Shown: piece by piece, positions 16,805 through 24,954 of the stretch | How positions within the stretch are numbered: position 1 is the stretch's first letter | How the letters are laid out: each line of letters starts with the position of its first letter | Source of the DNA: Mesorhizobium sp. 65-26 | GTDB lineage: Bacteria > Pseudomonadota > Alphaproteobacteria > Rhizobiales > Rhizobiaceae | Direction: 5' to 3' | NCBI GenBank assembly: GCA_001899205.1 | Contig: MKVL01000010.1 | Coordinates: 701,914-765,913 of the forward strand | DNA length: 64,000 bases | Position numbers and translations under genes: made by a program | The notes under the pieces: model-generated | Told to the model about the DNA's origin: nothing | What the model saw: only the letters and a program-made list of their open reading frames with translations | Database searches by the model: none

Positions 16805-18703
16805 TCAGGCGGCCGAATGCCAGCAGGCGATGACGTGATTGGGCCGAGATTCGGCGGTCGTTGGAGTCGGAGGCGCTTCGTTCGCGCAGCGCGGCAGCAT
16901 CACAGGGCAACGCGCGGCGAAGACGCAGCCGGCTTCGGACGGAGAGGCAATGGCTTGCGCCGGCGTCCTTGAATGTACGGGCGCTTCGGATCCGGCGGAC
17001 AGCAACATCCTCGTGTAGGGGTGGTTCGGCCCGGCGAAGACGTTGTCGGCCGGACCGACCTCGACGAGGCGTCCCCGGTAGAGGACGCCGACATAGTCGG
17101 CCATATGGCGCACGACGTTGAGGTCGTGGCTGATGAACAGATAGGTCGTGCCGTTCTGGCGCTGCAGGTCGTTGAGAAGATTCAGAACCGACGACTGCAC
17201 GGAAACGTCGAGAGCCGATGTCGGTTCGTCGAGCACGATGATCTGCGGGGCGCCCGCGAAGGCGCGCGCGATGGCCACGCGCTGGCGCTGCCCGCCGGAC
17301 AGCGCGCGCGGCCGGCGCATGACATAGTCGGCGGGCAGCTTGACGGCCTGGATGAGTTTTTCGGCGGCCATTCCAAGAGCGCTTCCCCTCAGTCCCACAA
17401 GGCGGCGAAGCGGCAGGGCCAGGATGCCACGCAGGCGGTGGCTGGGATTCAATGTCATGTCCGGCGACTGGTAGACCATCTGGATCGCCCGACGATCCTC
17501 GCGTTCGCGACGCTCGGCCAGCCCGCTGACCGCGCGACCCATGAGTTCCAGGGTTCCCGACACCGGCTTCTGCAAACCGGTGATGATCTTGGCCAGGGTC
17601 GATTTCCCCGAGCCGGACTCACCGATCAATGCGAAGGTCGAGCCCGTGGGCACGTCGAGCGAGATGTCGCTGAGAATGGTGTTTGACCCGATCCTGTGAC
17701 TGAGGTTGCGGCAACGTATGGCGACCGGGTTCTTGAGGCGCGCGTTGCGGTCACGAAGCGATGGGGGCCAGACCTCGCTCAGGTCGCCAACGGTCGGGCT
17801 TTCGCCTGGCTGGCCGGACTGTGGACCCAGCCTGTGCCCATCTCGCTTGGCAATCCCCACGCCCTTTGCGCTGTCGACAAGTTCGACTGTGTAGGGATGC
17901 TGAGGGCGATCGAAAATGGCTTCGACATCGCCTTGTTCAACCACCGTCCCATGCCGCATCACCAGGGCGCGATCGGCCACGCGCCTGACAAGGCCGATGT
18001 CGTGGCTGATCAGCAGGATGCTCATGTCGCGATCCCGCCGCAGATCGTTCAGGATGCCAACGATTTCGCTCTGCACGGTCGCGTCGAGCGCTGTCGTCGG
18101 CTCGTCCAGGACGAGGAGGGACGGCTCGAGCGCGATCGCCATGGCGATGGTGACGCGTTGCTGCATCCCGCCGGACAGTTGATGCGGATAGCGCTCGAGC
18201 ACGGCCTCCGGATCCCGCACATGCATACGCTCGAGTAGCTCGGCGGCACGGCGAAGTGCTTGTCGATGATCGACGGTGCCGTGCTCCTCGATGGTCTCGG
18301 CCATCTGCTGGCCGATCCGGATCGTCGGGTTCAAGGCCGCGCCGGGATGCTGATAAACCGCCGACATCCGGCTGCCGCGAAGGCGGCGCAGCTCCCTGAG
18401 GGACATGGCCGCAAGGTCGCGCCCCTCGAAGAGGAGGCGGTCGGCCGCGGCCACCGCTCCGCGCGGCAGATAGCGCAGGATGCCCATCGCGACCGAACTC
18501 TTGCCCGAGCCGGATTCACCGACCAGCCCGAGGGCCTCGCCGCGCGCAAGCGTCATCGACACGCCCCTGGCCGCCGTGTGCCAGCCATTGTCGCCTTTGT
18601 ACCAGACGCCGAGATTGTCGATGGAAAGGACCGGAAACTCGGGGGACTGGGCTGGATCATCTGTCACGGTCAAGGCTCGCTGCTTTGTCCGATCCCCATG
18701 CAA
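16805..18703 (-). CDS. Fused dual ATP-binding protein of a peptide/opine-type ABC importer (OppD-OppF fusion)
   Basis: The 632-residue protein joins two ABC domains. Domain 1 has Walker A GESGSGKSS (62-70), signature LSGGMQQRV (about 176-184) and Walker B LLVLDEPTTALD. Domain 2 has GESGSGKST (361-369), LSGGQRQRV and IIVLDEPTSALD. A C-terminal oligopeptide-family extension carries the Cys-containing CVFAARCPVMLPRC, typical of OppD/DppD-type ATPases. GAGGG precedes the ATG. It points away from the binding-protein/permease genes (19916-23504) across a shared 236-nt region, and is convergent with the MttB-like gene. It should energise the two permeases encoded on the other strand. Confidence 0.9.
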   Translation of the reverse strand: MHGDRTKQRALTVTDDPAQSPEFPVLSIDNLGVWYKGDNGWHTAARGVSMTLARGEALGLVGESGSGKSSVAMGILRYLPRGAVAAADRLLFEGRDLAAMSLRELRRLRGSRMSAVYQHPGAALNPTIRIGQQMAETIEEHGTVDHRQALRRAAELLERMHVRDPEAVLERYPHQLSGGMQQRVTIAMAIALEPSLLVLDEPTTALDATVQSEIVGILNDLRRDRDMSILLISHDIGLVRRVADRALVMRHGTVVEQGDVEAIFDRPQHPYTVELVDSAKGVGIAKRDGHRLGPQSGQPGESPTVGDLSEVWPPSLRDRNARLKNPVAIRCRNLSHRIGSNTILSDISLDVPTGSTFALIGESGSGKSTLAKIITGLQKPVSGTLELMGRAVSGLAERREREDRRAIQMVYQSPDMTLNPSHRLRGILALPLRRLVGLRGSALGMAAEKLIQAVKLPADYVMRRPRALSGGQRQRVAIARAFAGAPQIIVLDEPTSALDVSVQSSVLNLLNDLQRQNGTTYLFISHDLNVVRHMADYVGVLYRGRLVEVGPADNVFAGPNHPYTRMLLSAGSEAPVHSRTPAQAIASPSEAGCVFAARCPVMLPRCANEAPPTPTTAESRPNHVIACWHSAA

Positions 18704-18795
18704 GCCCTCGTTTCGATCCGACGCATCCGGTTGCGGTCAACCGAAGGCGTCACCTGATTTTGCGAGACGCCCGAATGTTGGGCTTGCAGGTTCCG

Positions 18796-18812
18796 GTCTA
18801 ATTGGTATAGAC
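18796..18812. promoter_or_regulatory. Inverted repeat in the divergent promoter region of the peptide-type importer
   Basis: GTCTA-N7-TAGAC lies between the start of the fused ATPase gene (18703, minus) and the DUF427 gene (18940, plus). It is followed by AT-rich sequence with a GTTAAC palindrome. Short dyad; candidate operator only. Confidence 0.35.
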
Positions 18813-18939
18813 ATATTGAACTGGTTAACATGTGCAGTATGCGGCTGGCAACGGTTTATGTCACCGCTGTCGAAGTAGGAGGCTTCGCGCATGTGCCACG
18901 GATTTCCGGCCCGCCGCTCGGGCCGGAGGAGGAGGAAAA

Positions 18940-19734
18940 ATGACGGCGATGCCCCCCAGATCCGCGGGTTTGCAGCCCCGCGAAAAAGATGCTCCGCGTC
19001 TCGTGAACGTCCTGCACAGTCCGAAACGCATCCGCGTGATGTTCGGCGGCGAGACGATTGCCGACAGCCGCCAGGTGCTTGTGCTGCGTTCCAATCATTT
19101 TCTGCCCATATACTTCTTTCCGCTGGCCGATGTTCGCGAGCAGTTCCTGGTCCCGTCGTCCCATCGCAGCCGCCACGACGCGCTCGGCGAGGCCTCGCAC
19201 ATGTCGGTGGTCGTCGGCGACAAGCGGACCGAGGATGCTGCCTGGACCGTCGCCGACCCGGCCGATGCTTCGTTCAAGCCTCTGAGCGGCCACGTGGCCT
19301 TCCAGTGGAAGGCGATGGATCACTGGTTCGAGGAGGCGGAAGAAATATTCGTCCACGCCAAGGACCCTTACGCCCGCATCGATACGCTTCTGTCGAACAG
19401 CCATGTTCAGGTCTTCCTCGAGGGCGAGATCCTGGCCGACAGCAAGCGGGCCGTGCTGCTTTTCGAAACGCACCTGCCAACGCGCTTCTACATTCCGAAG
19501 GAAGACGTCCGCATGGACCGGATCTTTCCAAGCGAGCACATGTCGCGCTGCCCGTACAAGGGTACGGCCTCGCACTGGTCCGCACGTCTCAAGGACGGCA
19601 CGATACTCAGCGAGGTCGCGTGGGAGTATGCCGACCCGTTCTCTGAAGTGGCCAAGATCAAAGGGTTGTTGGCCTTCTATCCCAGCGCCGTCGACGAGAT
19701 ACGGCTCGACGGCGACAAGGTCACCTTCGGCTAG
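18940..19734 (+). CDS. Tandem DUF427 domain protein
   Basis: A 264-residue soluble protein with two copies of the DUF427 (NTP_transf_9) domain: RIRVMFGGETIADSRQVLVL (about 31-50) and VQVFLEGEILADSKRAVLLFE (about 155-175). Each is followed by a FPLADV/IPKEDV-type segment and a WxxADP-type end (WTVADPAD, WEYADPFS). Function of the domain is not established. The start is fixed by GGAGGAGGAAAAA immediately before the ATG. It is the first plus-strand gene ahead of the peptide-type ABC importer genes, suggesting a metabolic link to that substrate, which is inference. Confidence 0.85.
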   Translation: MTAMPPRSAGLQPREKDAPRLVNVLHSPKRIRVMFGGETIADSRQVLVLRSNHFLPIYFFPLADVREQFLVPSSHRSRHDALGEASHMSVVVGDKRTEDAAWTVADPADASFKPLSGHVAFQWKAMDHWFEEAEEIFVHAKDPYARIDTLLSNSHVQVFLEGEILADSKRAVLLFETHLPTRFYIPKEDVRMDRIFPSEHMSRCPYKGTASHWSARLKDGTILSEVAWEYADPFSEVAKIKGLLAFYPSAVDEIRLDGDKVTFG

Positions 19735-19915
19735 TCGATCATGATGATCCGCCGCCTTCCTTTCAGTCTTTCGGTTGGGTGGGGGCGGCATTCGGATCGG
19801 CTGGCTGGAACGGCCGGAAGCCGGCGGGAGTATCGCTCCGTCCGGCTCCCGTATTCATGCCTCGCCCGGGAGGGGCGGGGATTCACAGCAATTCAAACGC
19901 CTCGGGAACAAGCAT

Positions 19916-21553
19916 ATGCGCAAATCACCTGCGATCGATCTTCTGCGTCGTCTTTCCGGCGATCTCTGGAATGTGGCTGTCGATGAACATGTCGAAGGAC
20001 ATCTGAGCCGGCGCGACCTCATCCGTTATGCCAGCCTGATCGGACTTACCGGCTTCGCGGCGTCACAGAATTTCGGGATCATTGGCCAGGCGCGCGCGCA
20101 GGGCAAGCCGGGCGGCACGATACGCGTCGGCGTCGACTCGCCAAGCGGCGCCATCGACCCGGTCACGATCACCAGCCCGCCGGCCATCACCGTTCTGTCG
20201 CAGGTGGGCGAATATCTCGTTTTCGACGATGCAGACAAGGGGCTCGTGCCGTCGCTGGCGCTGTCCTGGGAAGCCAACGACAAGGGCGACGTCTGGACGT
20301 TCAAACTGCGTCCCGGCGTGAAGTTCCATGACGGCCGGGTGATGTCGGCAAAGGACGTTGTGGCCTCCTTCGACCGTCTCGTCGATCCCAATGGTCCTTC
20401 CTCGGCGCTGTCCGCCTACAAGGGCCTGCTTTCGAAGGGGGCGATCAAGGCGGTCGACGACATGACCGTTTCCTTCACCCTCGACGCGCCAAACGGCAAT
20501 TTCCCGTTCTACGTTTCGTCCGACGTGGTCAACTGCATCATCATTCCGGCCGACTTCAGCGGCAACTACGAAGCGAGTTTCATGGGCACCGGCCCGTTCA
20601 AGCTCGACACCTTCCAGGCGAAGAAGGGTGTGAGCTTCGTCCGCAACGACGAGTACTGGGGCGAAAAGGCGCTTCCCGACCGCATCGAGATCACCTTCTT
20701 CGACGATTATCAGGCAATCCTTCTGGCCATGCAGGCCGGCCAGATGGACATCATGCCCTATACGCCGCGGCTTGCACCGGCGTTCGACCACAATCCGTCG
20801 CTCAAGATCCTCACCATTCCCTCGAGCGCCTATGACGAGGTCCACATGCGCGTCGACCAGACGCCCTTCAAGGACAAGCGCGTCAGGCGCGCCATGGCAC
20901 TGACGATCGACCGCGACGCCGTGACCAAGGGGCTGCTGAAGGGCCGGGCGACGCCCGCCAACGACCATCCGTTCGCGCCGATCTTTCCGTCGGCGGTCGA
21001 GATGCCGCAGCGCAAGCAGGACATCGCCGAGGCGAAGCGGTTGCTGGCGGAGGCAGGTGTGCCTAACGGCTTCGAGGTCACACTGACCACCGAACAGGCC
21101 TACAGCCTGCCGGACTATGCGGTGCTCATGCAGAACTTCGCCAAGCTGGCCGGCATCGACATCAAGCTCAATGTCGAACCCCAGGATTCGTATTACGGCG
21201 AAGCGGTCTACGGTAAGTCCGACTGGCTGGACTCCGTGATGGGACTGACCGACTACGGCCATCGCGGCACGCCCGACATCTTCCTGAACGCGACCCTGCG
21301 CAGCACCGGAACCTGGAATGCGGCGCATTTCAACAACCCGACTTACGACGGGCTGGTTGCACAATACGCGGCGTCGCGCGACCTCAAATCCCAACGTGAG
21401 GCGGCGACGAAGATACAGGAACTGCTGATGGACGAGACGCCGTTGATCATCGCCTATTTCTCGAAATTCTGCCTGGTGACGGCGGCGAAAGTGCAGGGCG
21501 TGCGCTTCACGGCGATCTCGCATGTGCTTCTCGATCGGGCGACCGTCGCCTAG
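19916..21553 (+). CDS. Peptide/opine-type ABC transporter substrate-binding protein (SBP_bac_5)
   Basis: A periplasmic binding protein of 545 residues in the DppA/OppA/NikA superfamily. The unusually long N-terminus (about 65 residues) carries a Tat-like signal, LSRRDLIRYASLIG, then a hydrophobic stretch and ARAQ cleavage. The mature protein has the family segments DKGLVPSLALSWEANDKGDVWTFKLRPGVKFHDGRVMSAKDVVASFDRL and KRVRRAMALTIDRDAV. ATG 19916 is chosen because it puts the twin-arginine signal near the N-terminus. The permease gene follows after about 100 nt that hold a repeat element. Ligand not predictable. Confidence 0.9.
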   Translation: MRKSPAIDLLRRLSGDLWNVAVDEHVEGHLSRRDLIRYASLIGLTGFAASQNFGIIGQARAQGKPGGTIRVGVDSPSGAIDPVTITSPPAITVLSQVGEYLVFDDADKGLVPSLALSWEANDKGDVWTFKLRPGVKFHDGRVMSAKDVVASFDRLVDPNGPSSALSAYKGLLSKGAIKAVDDMTVSFTLDAPNGNFPFYVSSDVVNCIIIPADFSGNYEASFMGTGPFKLDTFQAKKGVSFVRNDEYWGEKALPDRIEITFFDDYQAILLAMQAGQMDIMPYTPRLAPAFDHNPSLKILTIPSSAYDEVHMRVDQTPFKDKRVRRAMALTIDRDAVTKGLLKGRATPANDHPFAPIFPSAVEMPQRKQDIAEAKRLLAEAGVPNGFEVTLTTEQAYSLPDYAVLMQNFAKLAGIDIKLNVEPQDSYYGEAVYGKSDWLDSVMGLTDYGHRGTPDIFLNATLRSTGTWNAAHFNNPTYDGLVAQYAASRDLKSQREAATKIQELLMDETPLIIAYFSKFCLVTAAKVQGVRFTAISHVLLDRATVA

Positions 21554-21641
21554 AGCCGGGTGATTTCGGGTCTAATCGGCCTGAAATCTGAATCCGCCTC
21601 TAAGTCAAAGAGATAGAGCATGACGTTCGGCATCATGCTCC
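21554..21641. repeat. Candidate dispersed intergenic repeat with hairpin
   Basis: Between the binding-protein and permease genes lies a segment ending in GAGCATGA-N9-TCATGCTC (21616-21640), a perfect 8-bp stem. It is preceded by CTAAGTCAAAGAGATA, wording I associate with dispersed rhizobial intergenic repeats. In an operon such hairpins can modulate downstream expression. Only one copy of this type is in the window, so the repeat status rests on recollection. Confidence 0.5.
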
Positions 21642-21651
21642 AGGAGGTGCC

Positions 21652-22617
21652 TTGGTTGCCGCGCTTGGAAGGGTCGTCCTGACCCGATTGGGAACAATGC
21701 TGATCACGCTGATCCTTGTCAGCGTGGTCGTCTTCCTCGGCGGCCAGGTGTTGCCGGGCGATCCCGGCCGCGTCCGGCTGGGACCGCTCGCCGACGCCAA
21801 CGCGGTGGCAGCCCTCAACCACCAGCTTGGCACCGACAGGCCTGTGTCGGTGCAGTATTTCGACTGGCTCATGCATGCGCTTCGCGGCGACTTCGGAAAC
21901 TCCCTGGCGCTGAACGCGCCAGTGGCTCCGTTCCTGCGCGACGCACTCGCCAATTCGGCCGCCCTGGTCGCGGTCGCGCTGACGCTGGTCCTGCCGATCA
22001 GTATCGGCGCGGGCATATGGGCCGGCTTGAGGGCGGGCTCCTACACGGATCGAGCCATCATCCTGTCCAGCGTGAGCCTCGCAATCATTCCCGATTTCGT
22101 CTCGGCCCTGCTTCTGTCGATGGTTTTCGGCCTCTGGCTTTCATGGTTTCCCATTACTGGCTCGGCCCCGCCGGGGTCGGGCTTCTGGATCGGCATCTAC
22201 TATCTGATCCTGCCTTCGCTGCCACTTGTGCTGATCTACACAGGCTACATCGCGCGCATGACGCGCGCCGGCGTCGTCGAGGCTCTTGCCTCCGACTACA
22301 CACGCACGGCGGTGCTGAAGGGGCTTCCCATTCGAAAGGTCATCTGGCGTCATGTGCTTCGCAACGCGCTGATGCCCACCATCGCGGTCATCGCGACGCA
22401 GATCGGCTATCTTCTCGGAGGGCTGGTTGTGATCGAGTCCCTGTTCCAGATACATGGGCTCGGCAATCTGGTCCTGAGCGCGGCCAAATCCCGCGACTTC
22501 CCGATGCTCGAAGCCGGCGTGGTCACGCTCGCTGCCGTCTATGTGCTGGGCGCAGCGGCTGGAGACATCATCCAGATGATCCTCGACCCACGCTTGCGCG
22601 GAACGGCCCGGACATGA
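21652..22617 (+). CDS. Peptide-type ABC transporter permease (DppB-like)
   Basis: A 321-residue inner-membrane permease with six helices. It starts with the DppB-type pattern RVVLTRLGTMLITLILVSVVVFLGGQVLPGDPGR and contains the ATPase-docking EAA loop near SDYTRTAVLKGLPIRKVIWRHVLRNAL. The start is TTG 21652, set by CAGGAGG just upstream; no in-frame ATG exists nearby. The stop overlaps the next permease start (ATGA), so the two are translationally coupled. Confidence 0.9.
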   Translation: MVAALGRVVLTRLGTMLITLILVSVVVFLGGQVLPGDPGRVRLGPLADANAVAALNHQLGTDRPVSVQYFDWLMHALRGDFGNSLALNAPVAPFLRDALANSAALVAVALTLVLPISIGAGIWAGLRAGSYTDRAIILSSVSLAIIPDFVSALLLSMVFGLWLSWFPITGSAPPGSGFWIGIYYLILPSLPLVLIYTGYIARMTRAGVVEALASDYTRTAVLKGLPIRKVIWRHVLRNALMPTIAVIATQIGYLLGGLVVIESLFQIHGLGNLVLSAAKSRDFPMLEAGVVTLAAVYVLGAAAGDIIQMILDPRLRGTART

Positions 22618-23504
22618 CCTATTTTCAGCCTGCCTCGCCAGTACTCTCCAAGCCGCCAGTCGATGTCGAGGGCGCCGACGCAAGGCCGCGCCGAGCGGCG
22701 CCGGCGTTGCGCTCGCCGACGCTGATCCTGGGCGTTGTCGTGCTGGTCTTCTGGGTGTTCTGCGCCATCCTCGGCACCCATGTCGTGCCCTTCGATCCTT
22801 ATGCCGACAATGTGCTGAGCACCTTCACACCTCCGGATTCCGAGCACTGGTTCGGAACCGATCAGCTCGGCCGCGACGTCTTCTCGCGGGTGATCGTGGG
22901 CTCGCGCGACATACTGACCGTTGCGCCGCTGGCGACCGTCCTGGGTGTTGGCCTGGGGGCCGTGCTCGGCCTGCTACTTGGCTATGTCGGCGGCTGGTTC
23001 GACGCAACGGTAAGCCGCATCCTCGACGCCTTGATGGCATTGCCCCTGGTCGTGCTCGCCCTGATGACGCTTGTCGCCGTTGGCGCTTCCAACCTCGGCG
23101 TGATCCTGGTGATCGGGTTCGTCTATGCGCCTATCGTCGCCCGCACGGTTCGCACCGCCGTCTATGCGCAGAGGGAATTGGACTATGTCAGCGCCGCGCG
23201 CCTGTCCGGCGCCGGACCGATCGTCGTCATGTTTCGGGAGATACTGCCGAATGTGCGCCAGCCGATTCTGATCGAAGCGATCGTGCGGCTGGGCTATGCG
23301 TTCTTCACCGTCGCGACGCTGAGCTTCCTGGGTCTCGGCATTCAGCCGCCCTCTGCCGACTGGGGGCTGGCCATCGCCGACGGCTATGTGTTCCTGTCCG
23401 GCGGCCTATGGTGGGTGGTGACGTTCAACGGACTGGCGATCATCTCGCTGGTCGTTGCCACCAACCTCATCGCCGAAGGCCTCGGGGCCTTCGAAACGCG
23501 TTGA
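22614..23504 (+). CDS. Peptide-type ABC transporter permease (DppC-like)
   Basis: A 296-residue permease. The cytoplasmic N-terminus and first helix (LILGVVVLVFWVFCAILG) are followed by the DppC hallmark HWFGTDQLGRDVFSRVIVGSR. The EAA loop is RELDYVSAARLSGAGPIVVMFREILPNV and the C-terminal helices include ATLSFLGLGIQPPSADWG. It overlaps the upstream permease by 4 nt. It completes an importer with the binding protein at 19916 and the divergent fused ATPase. It is convergent with the next operon, separated by a tandem-repeat region. Confidence 0.92.
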   Translation: MTYFQPASPVLSKPPVDVEGADARPRRAAPALRSPTLILGVVVLVFWVFCAILGTHVVPFDPYADNVLSTFTPPDSEHWFGTDQLGRDVFSRVIVGSRDILTVAPLATVLGVGLGAVLGLLLGYVGGWFDATVSRILDALMALPLVVLALMTLVAVGASNLGVILVIGFVYAPIVARTVRTAVYAQRELDYVSAARLSGAGPIVVMFREILPNVRQPILIEAIVRLGYAFFTVATLSFLGLGIQPPSADWGLAIADGYVFLSGGLWWVVTFNGLAIISLVVATNLIAEGLGAFETR

Positions 23505-23538
23505 CGCGGGCGGCGACATGCGGCGAAATCGACGCTGC

Positions 23539-23622
23539 CTCAAACCGGGTTATGAGCAAGCTCAAACCGGATTATGAACGGGTTCAAACCGGGTTATGAG
23601 TGAACTCAAACCGGGTTATCGA
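23539..23622. repeat. Four tandem 22-bp repeats between convergent transporter operons
   Basis: Four copies at an exact 22-bp period start at 23539, 23561, 23583 and 23605. Each carries an 18-bp near-palindrome (minus-strand form CTCATAACCCGGTTTGAG). The fourth copy overlaps the last codons and stop of the minus-strand ATPase gene (LDNPV-stop), so the array looks like an expansion of that gene's 3' end. Spacers are only 4 nt, so this is not a CRISPR array. Confidence 0.9.
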
Positions 23623-24928
23623 GCGTGAAGAGATCGCTTTCCTCGTCATAGGCGAAATACTCGGCGTAACGCGCCCAGCTGATCACGGCGCGCACGGTCT
23701 GGTCGGCATATTCCTCCGACATGTGATCCTCCAGCTCGTCGCGGAAGCGGCGCGCCGGGGCCTTGTGGCCGGAACGTTCGTCGAGGACACGGCGGATATG
23801 GGCGGCGAGCGGCACATAGGCCGCGAGCTGCTGGGCGAAGAGCTGCTTGCGCGCGTCGACTTCGCTTTCGGCGAAGCGCTTGCCGGCCGCGGTGAGCTGG
23901 ATGTCGCCCTCGACGAGCTCGGCGAAGCGCAGCAGTTGCAGGGTTTCGGCGATCGGGAACAGGTCGTCGATCTCGAGCTGCAGGCTGGCGGCCAGCGGCG
24001 GCAGGTCGGCATGGCCGTTATAGGGCGGGGCGGCGACCGCCTCCATCAGGCCCGAGAGCAGGTTGGTCGACACGCGCGGCAGGATCATGGCGATGCCCGT
24101 GCCGGGGAAGACGCCGTCACGCGCCGGCGAGCCTGGCTCCTTGCGCGCGGTCATGCGCGCGTAGATGTCCTCGACCAGCGCGCGGAATGCCGGGTCCTGC
24201 CGGTTGCGCGGCTGTGGCAGGTCGATGCGCAGCTCGGCGACGACGCGGCCCGGATTGGACGAGAAGATCATCACCCGGTCGCACATCAGCACCGCTTCCT
24301 CGATGTTGTGCGTCACCATCAGGATGGATTCGATCGGCATGCGGCCTTCCGACCACAGGTCGAGCAGGTCGGTGCGCAGCGTCTCGGCGGTCAGCACGTC
24401 GAGAGCCGAGAAGGGCTCGTCCATCAGCAGCACCTTGGGATGCACGACAAGGGCGCGGGCGAGGCCGACGCGCTGGCGCATGCCGCCCGACAGCTCCTTG
24501 GGGTAGGCGCTTTCGAAACCGTCGAGGCCGATCAGGTCGATGGCCGAGAGCGCGCGCTGGCGGCGCTCGGCCGGCGACACGCCCTGCGCCTCGAGCCCGA
24601 GCTCGACATTCTGCAGCACCGTCAGCCAAGGAAAGAGCGCGAAGCTCTGGAACACCATGGCGATGCCGTCGGGCGTGCCGGTGACCTTGGCGCCCTCGAA
24701 GGTGATCTCGCCCTGGCTCGGCTGGATCAGGCCAGCGATCGAGCGCAGCAGCGTCGACTTGCCGGATCCGGAGCGGCCGAGCAGGCCGACGATCTCGCCG
24801 GAAGTCAGCGTCAGCCCGACCTGGTCGAGGACGATCAGCTTGCCGGCACTTCCCTTGTCATAGGTCTGGCAGACGCCGCGGACTTCGACGAGGGGGCGGT
24901 TCTTCTTCAGGGTGATGGCTTCGTTCAT
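23606..24928 (-). CDS. NitT/TauT-type ABC transporter ATPase with C-terminal AAA-associated domain
   Basis: A 440-residue ATPase. Residues 1 to about 265 are a nitrate/sulfonate/taurine-type ABC domain with Walker A GRSGSGKST (51-59), Q-loop MVFQSFALFPWLTV, signature LSGGMRQRV and Walker B VLLMDEPFSALD. The remaining 170 residues are the 'AAA-associated' C-terminal domain found on some of these ATPases (MILPRVSTNLLSGLMEAVAAPPYNGHADLPPLAASLQLEIDDLFPIAE), presumably regulatory. The start at ATG 24928 follows the permease by 26 nt; the open frame beyond belongs to the permease gene in another frame. The 3' end is part of the tandem repeat. Confidence 0.92.
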   Translation of the reverse strand: MNEAITLKKNRPLVEVRGVCQTYDKGSAGKLIVLDQVGLTLTSGEIVGLLGRSGSGKSTLLRSIAGLIQPSQGEITFEGAKVTGTPDGIAMVFQSFALFPWLTVLQNVELGLEAQGVSPAERRQRALSAIDLIGLDGFESAYPKELSGGMRQRVGLARALVVHPKVLLMDEPFSALDVLTAETLRTDLLDLWSEGRMPIESILMVTHNIEEAVLMCDRVMIFSSNPGRVVAELRIDLPQPRNRQDPAFRALVEDIYARMTARKEPGSPARDGVFPGTGIAMILPRVSTNLLSGLMEAVAAPPYNGHADLPPLAASLQLEIDDLFPIAETLQLLRFAELVEGDIQLTAAGKRFAESEVDARKQLFAQQLAAYVPLAAHIRRVLDERSGHKAPARRFRDELEDHMSEEYADQTVRAVISWARYAEYFAYDEESDLFTLDNPV

Positions 24929-24954
24929 GGCCAGTCTCCGTGTGATGGAGTTGC

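Noticed and set aside
23539-23622. Possible CRISPR array
   Set aside because: Repeats are 18-22 bp with only 4-nt gaps, no variable spacers and no cas genes; it is a simple tandem array.
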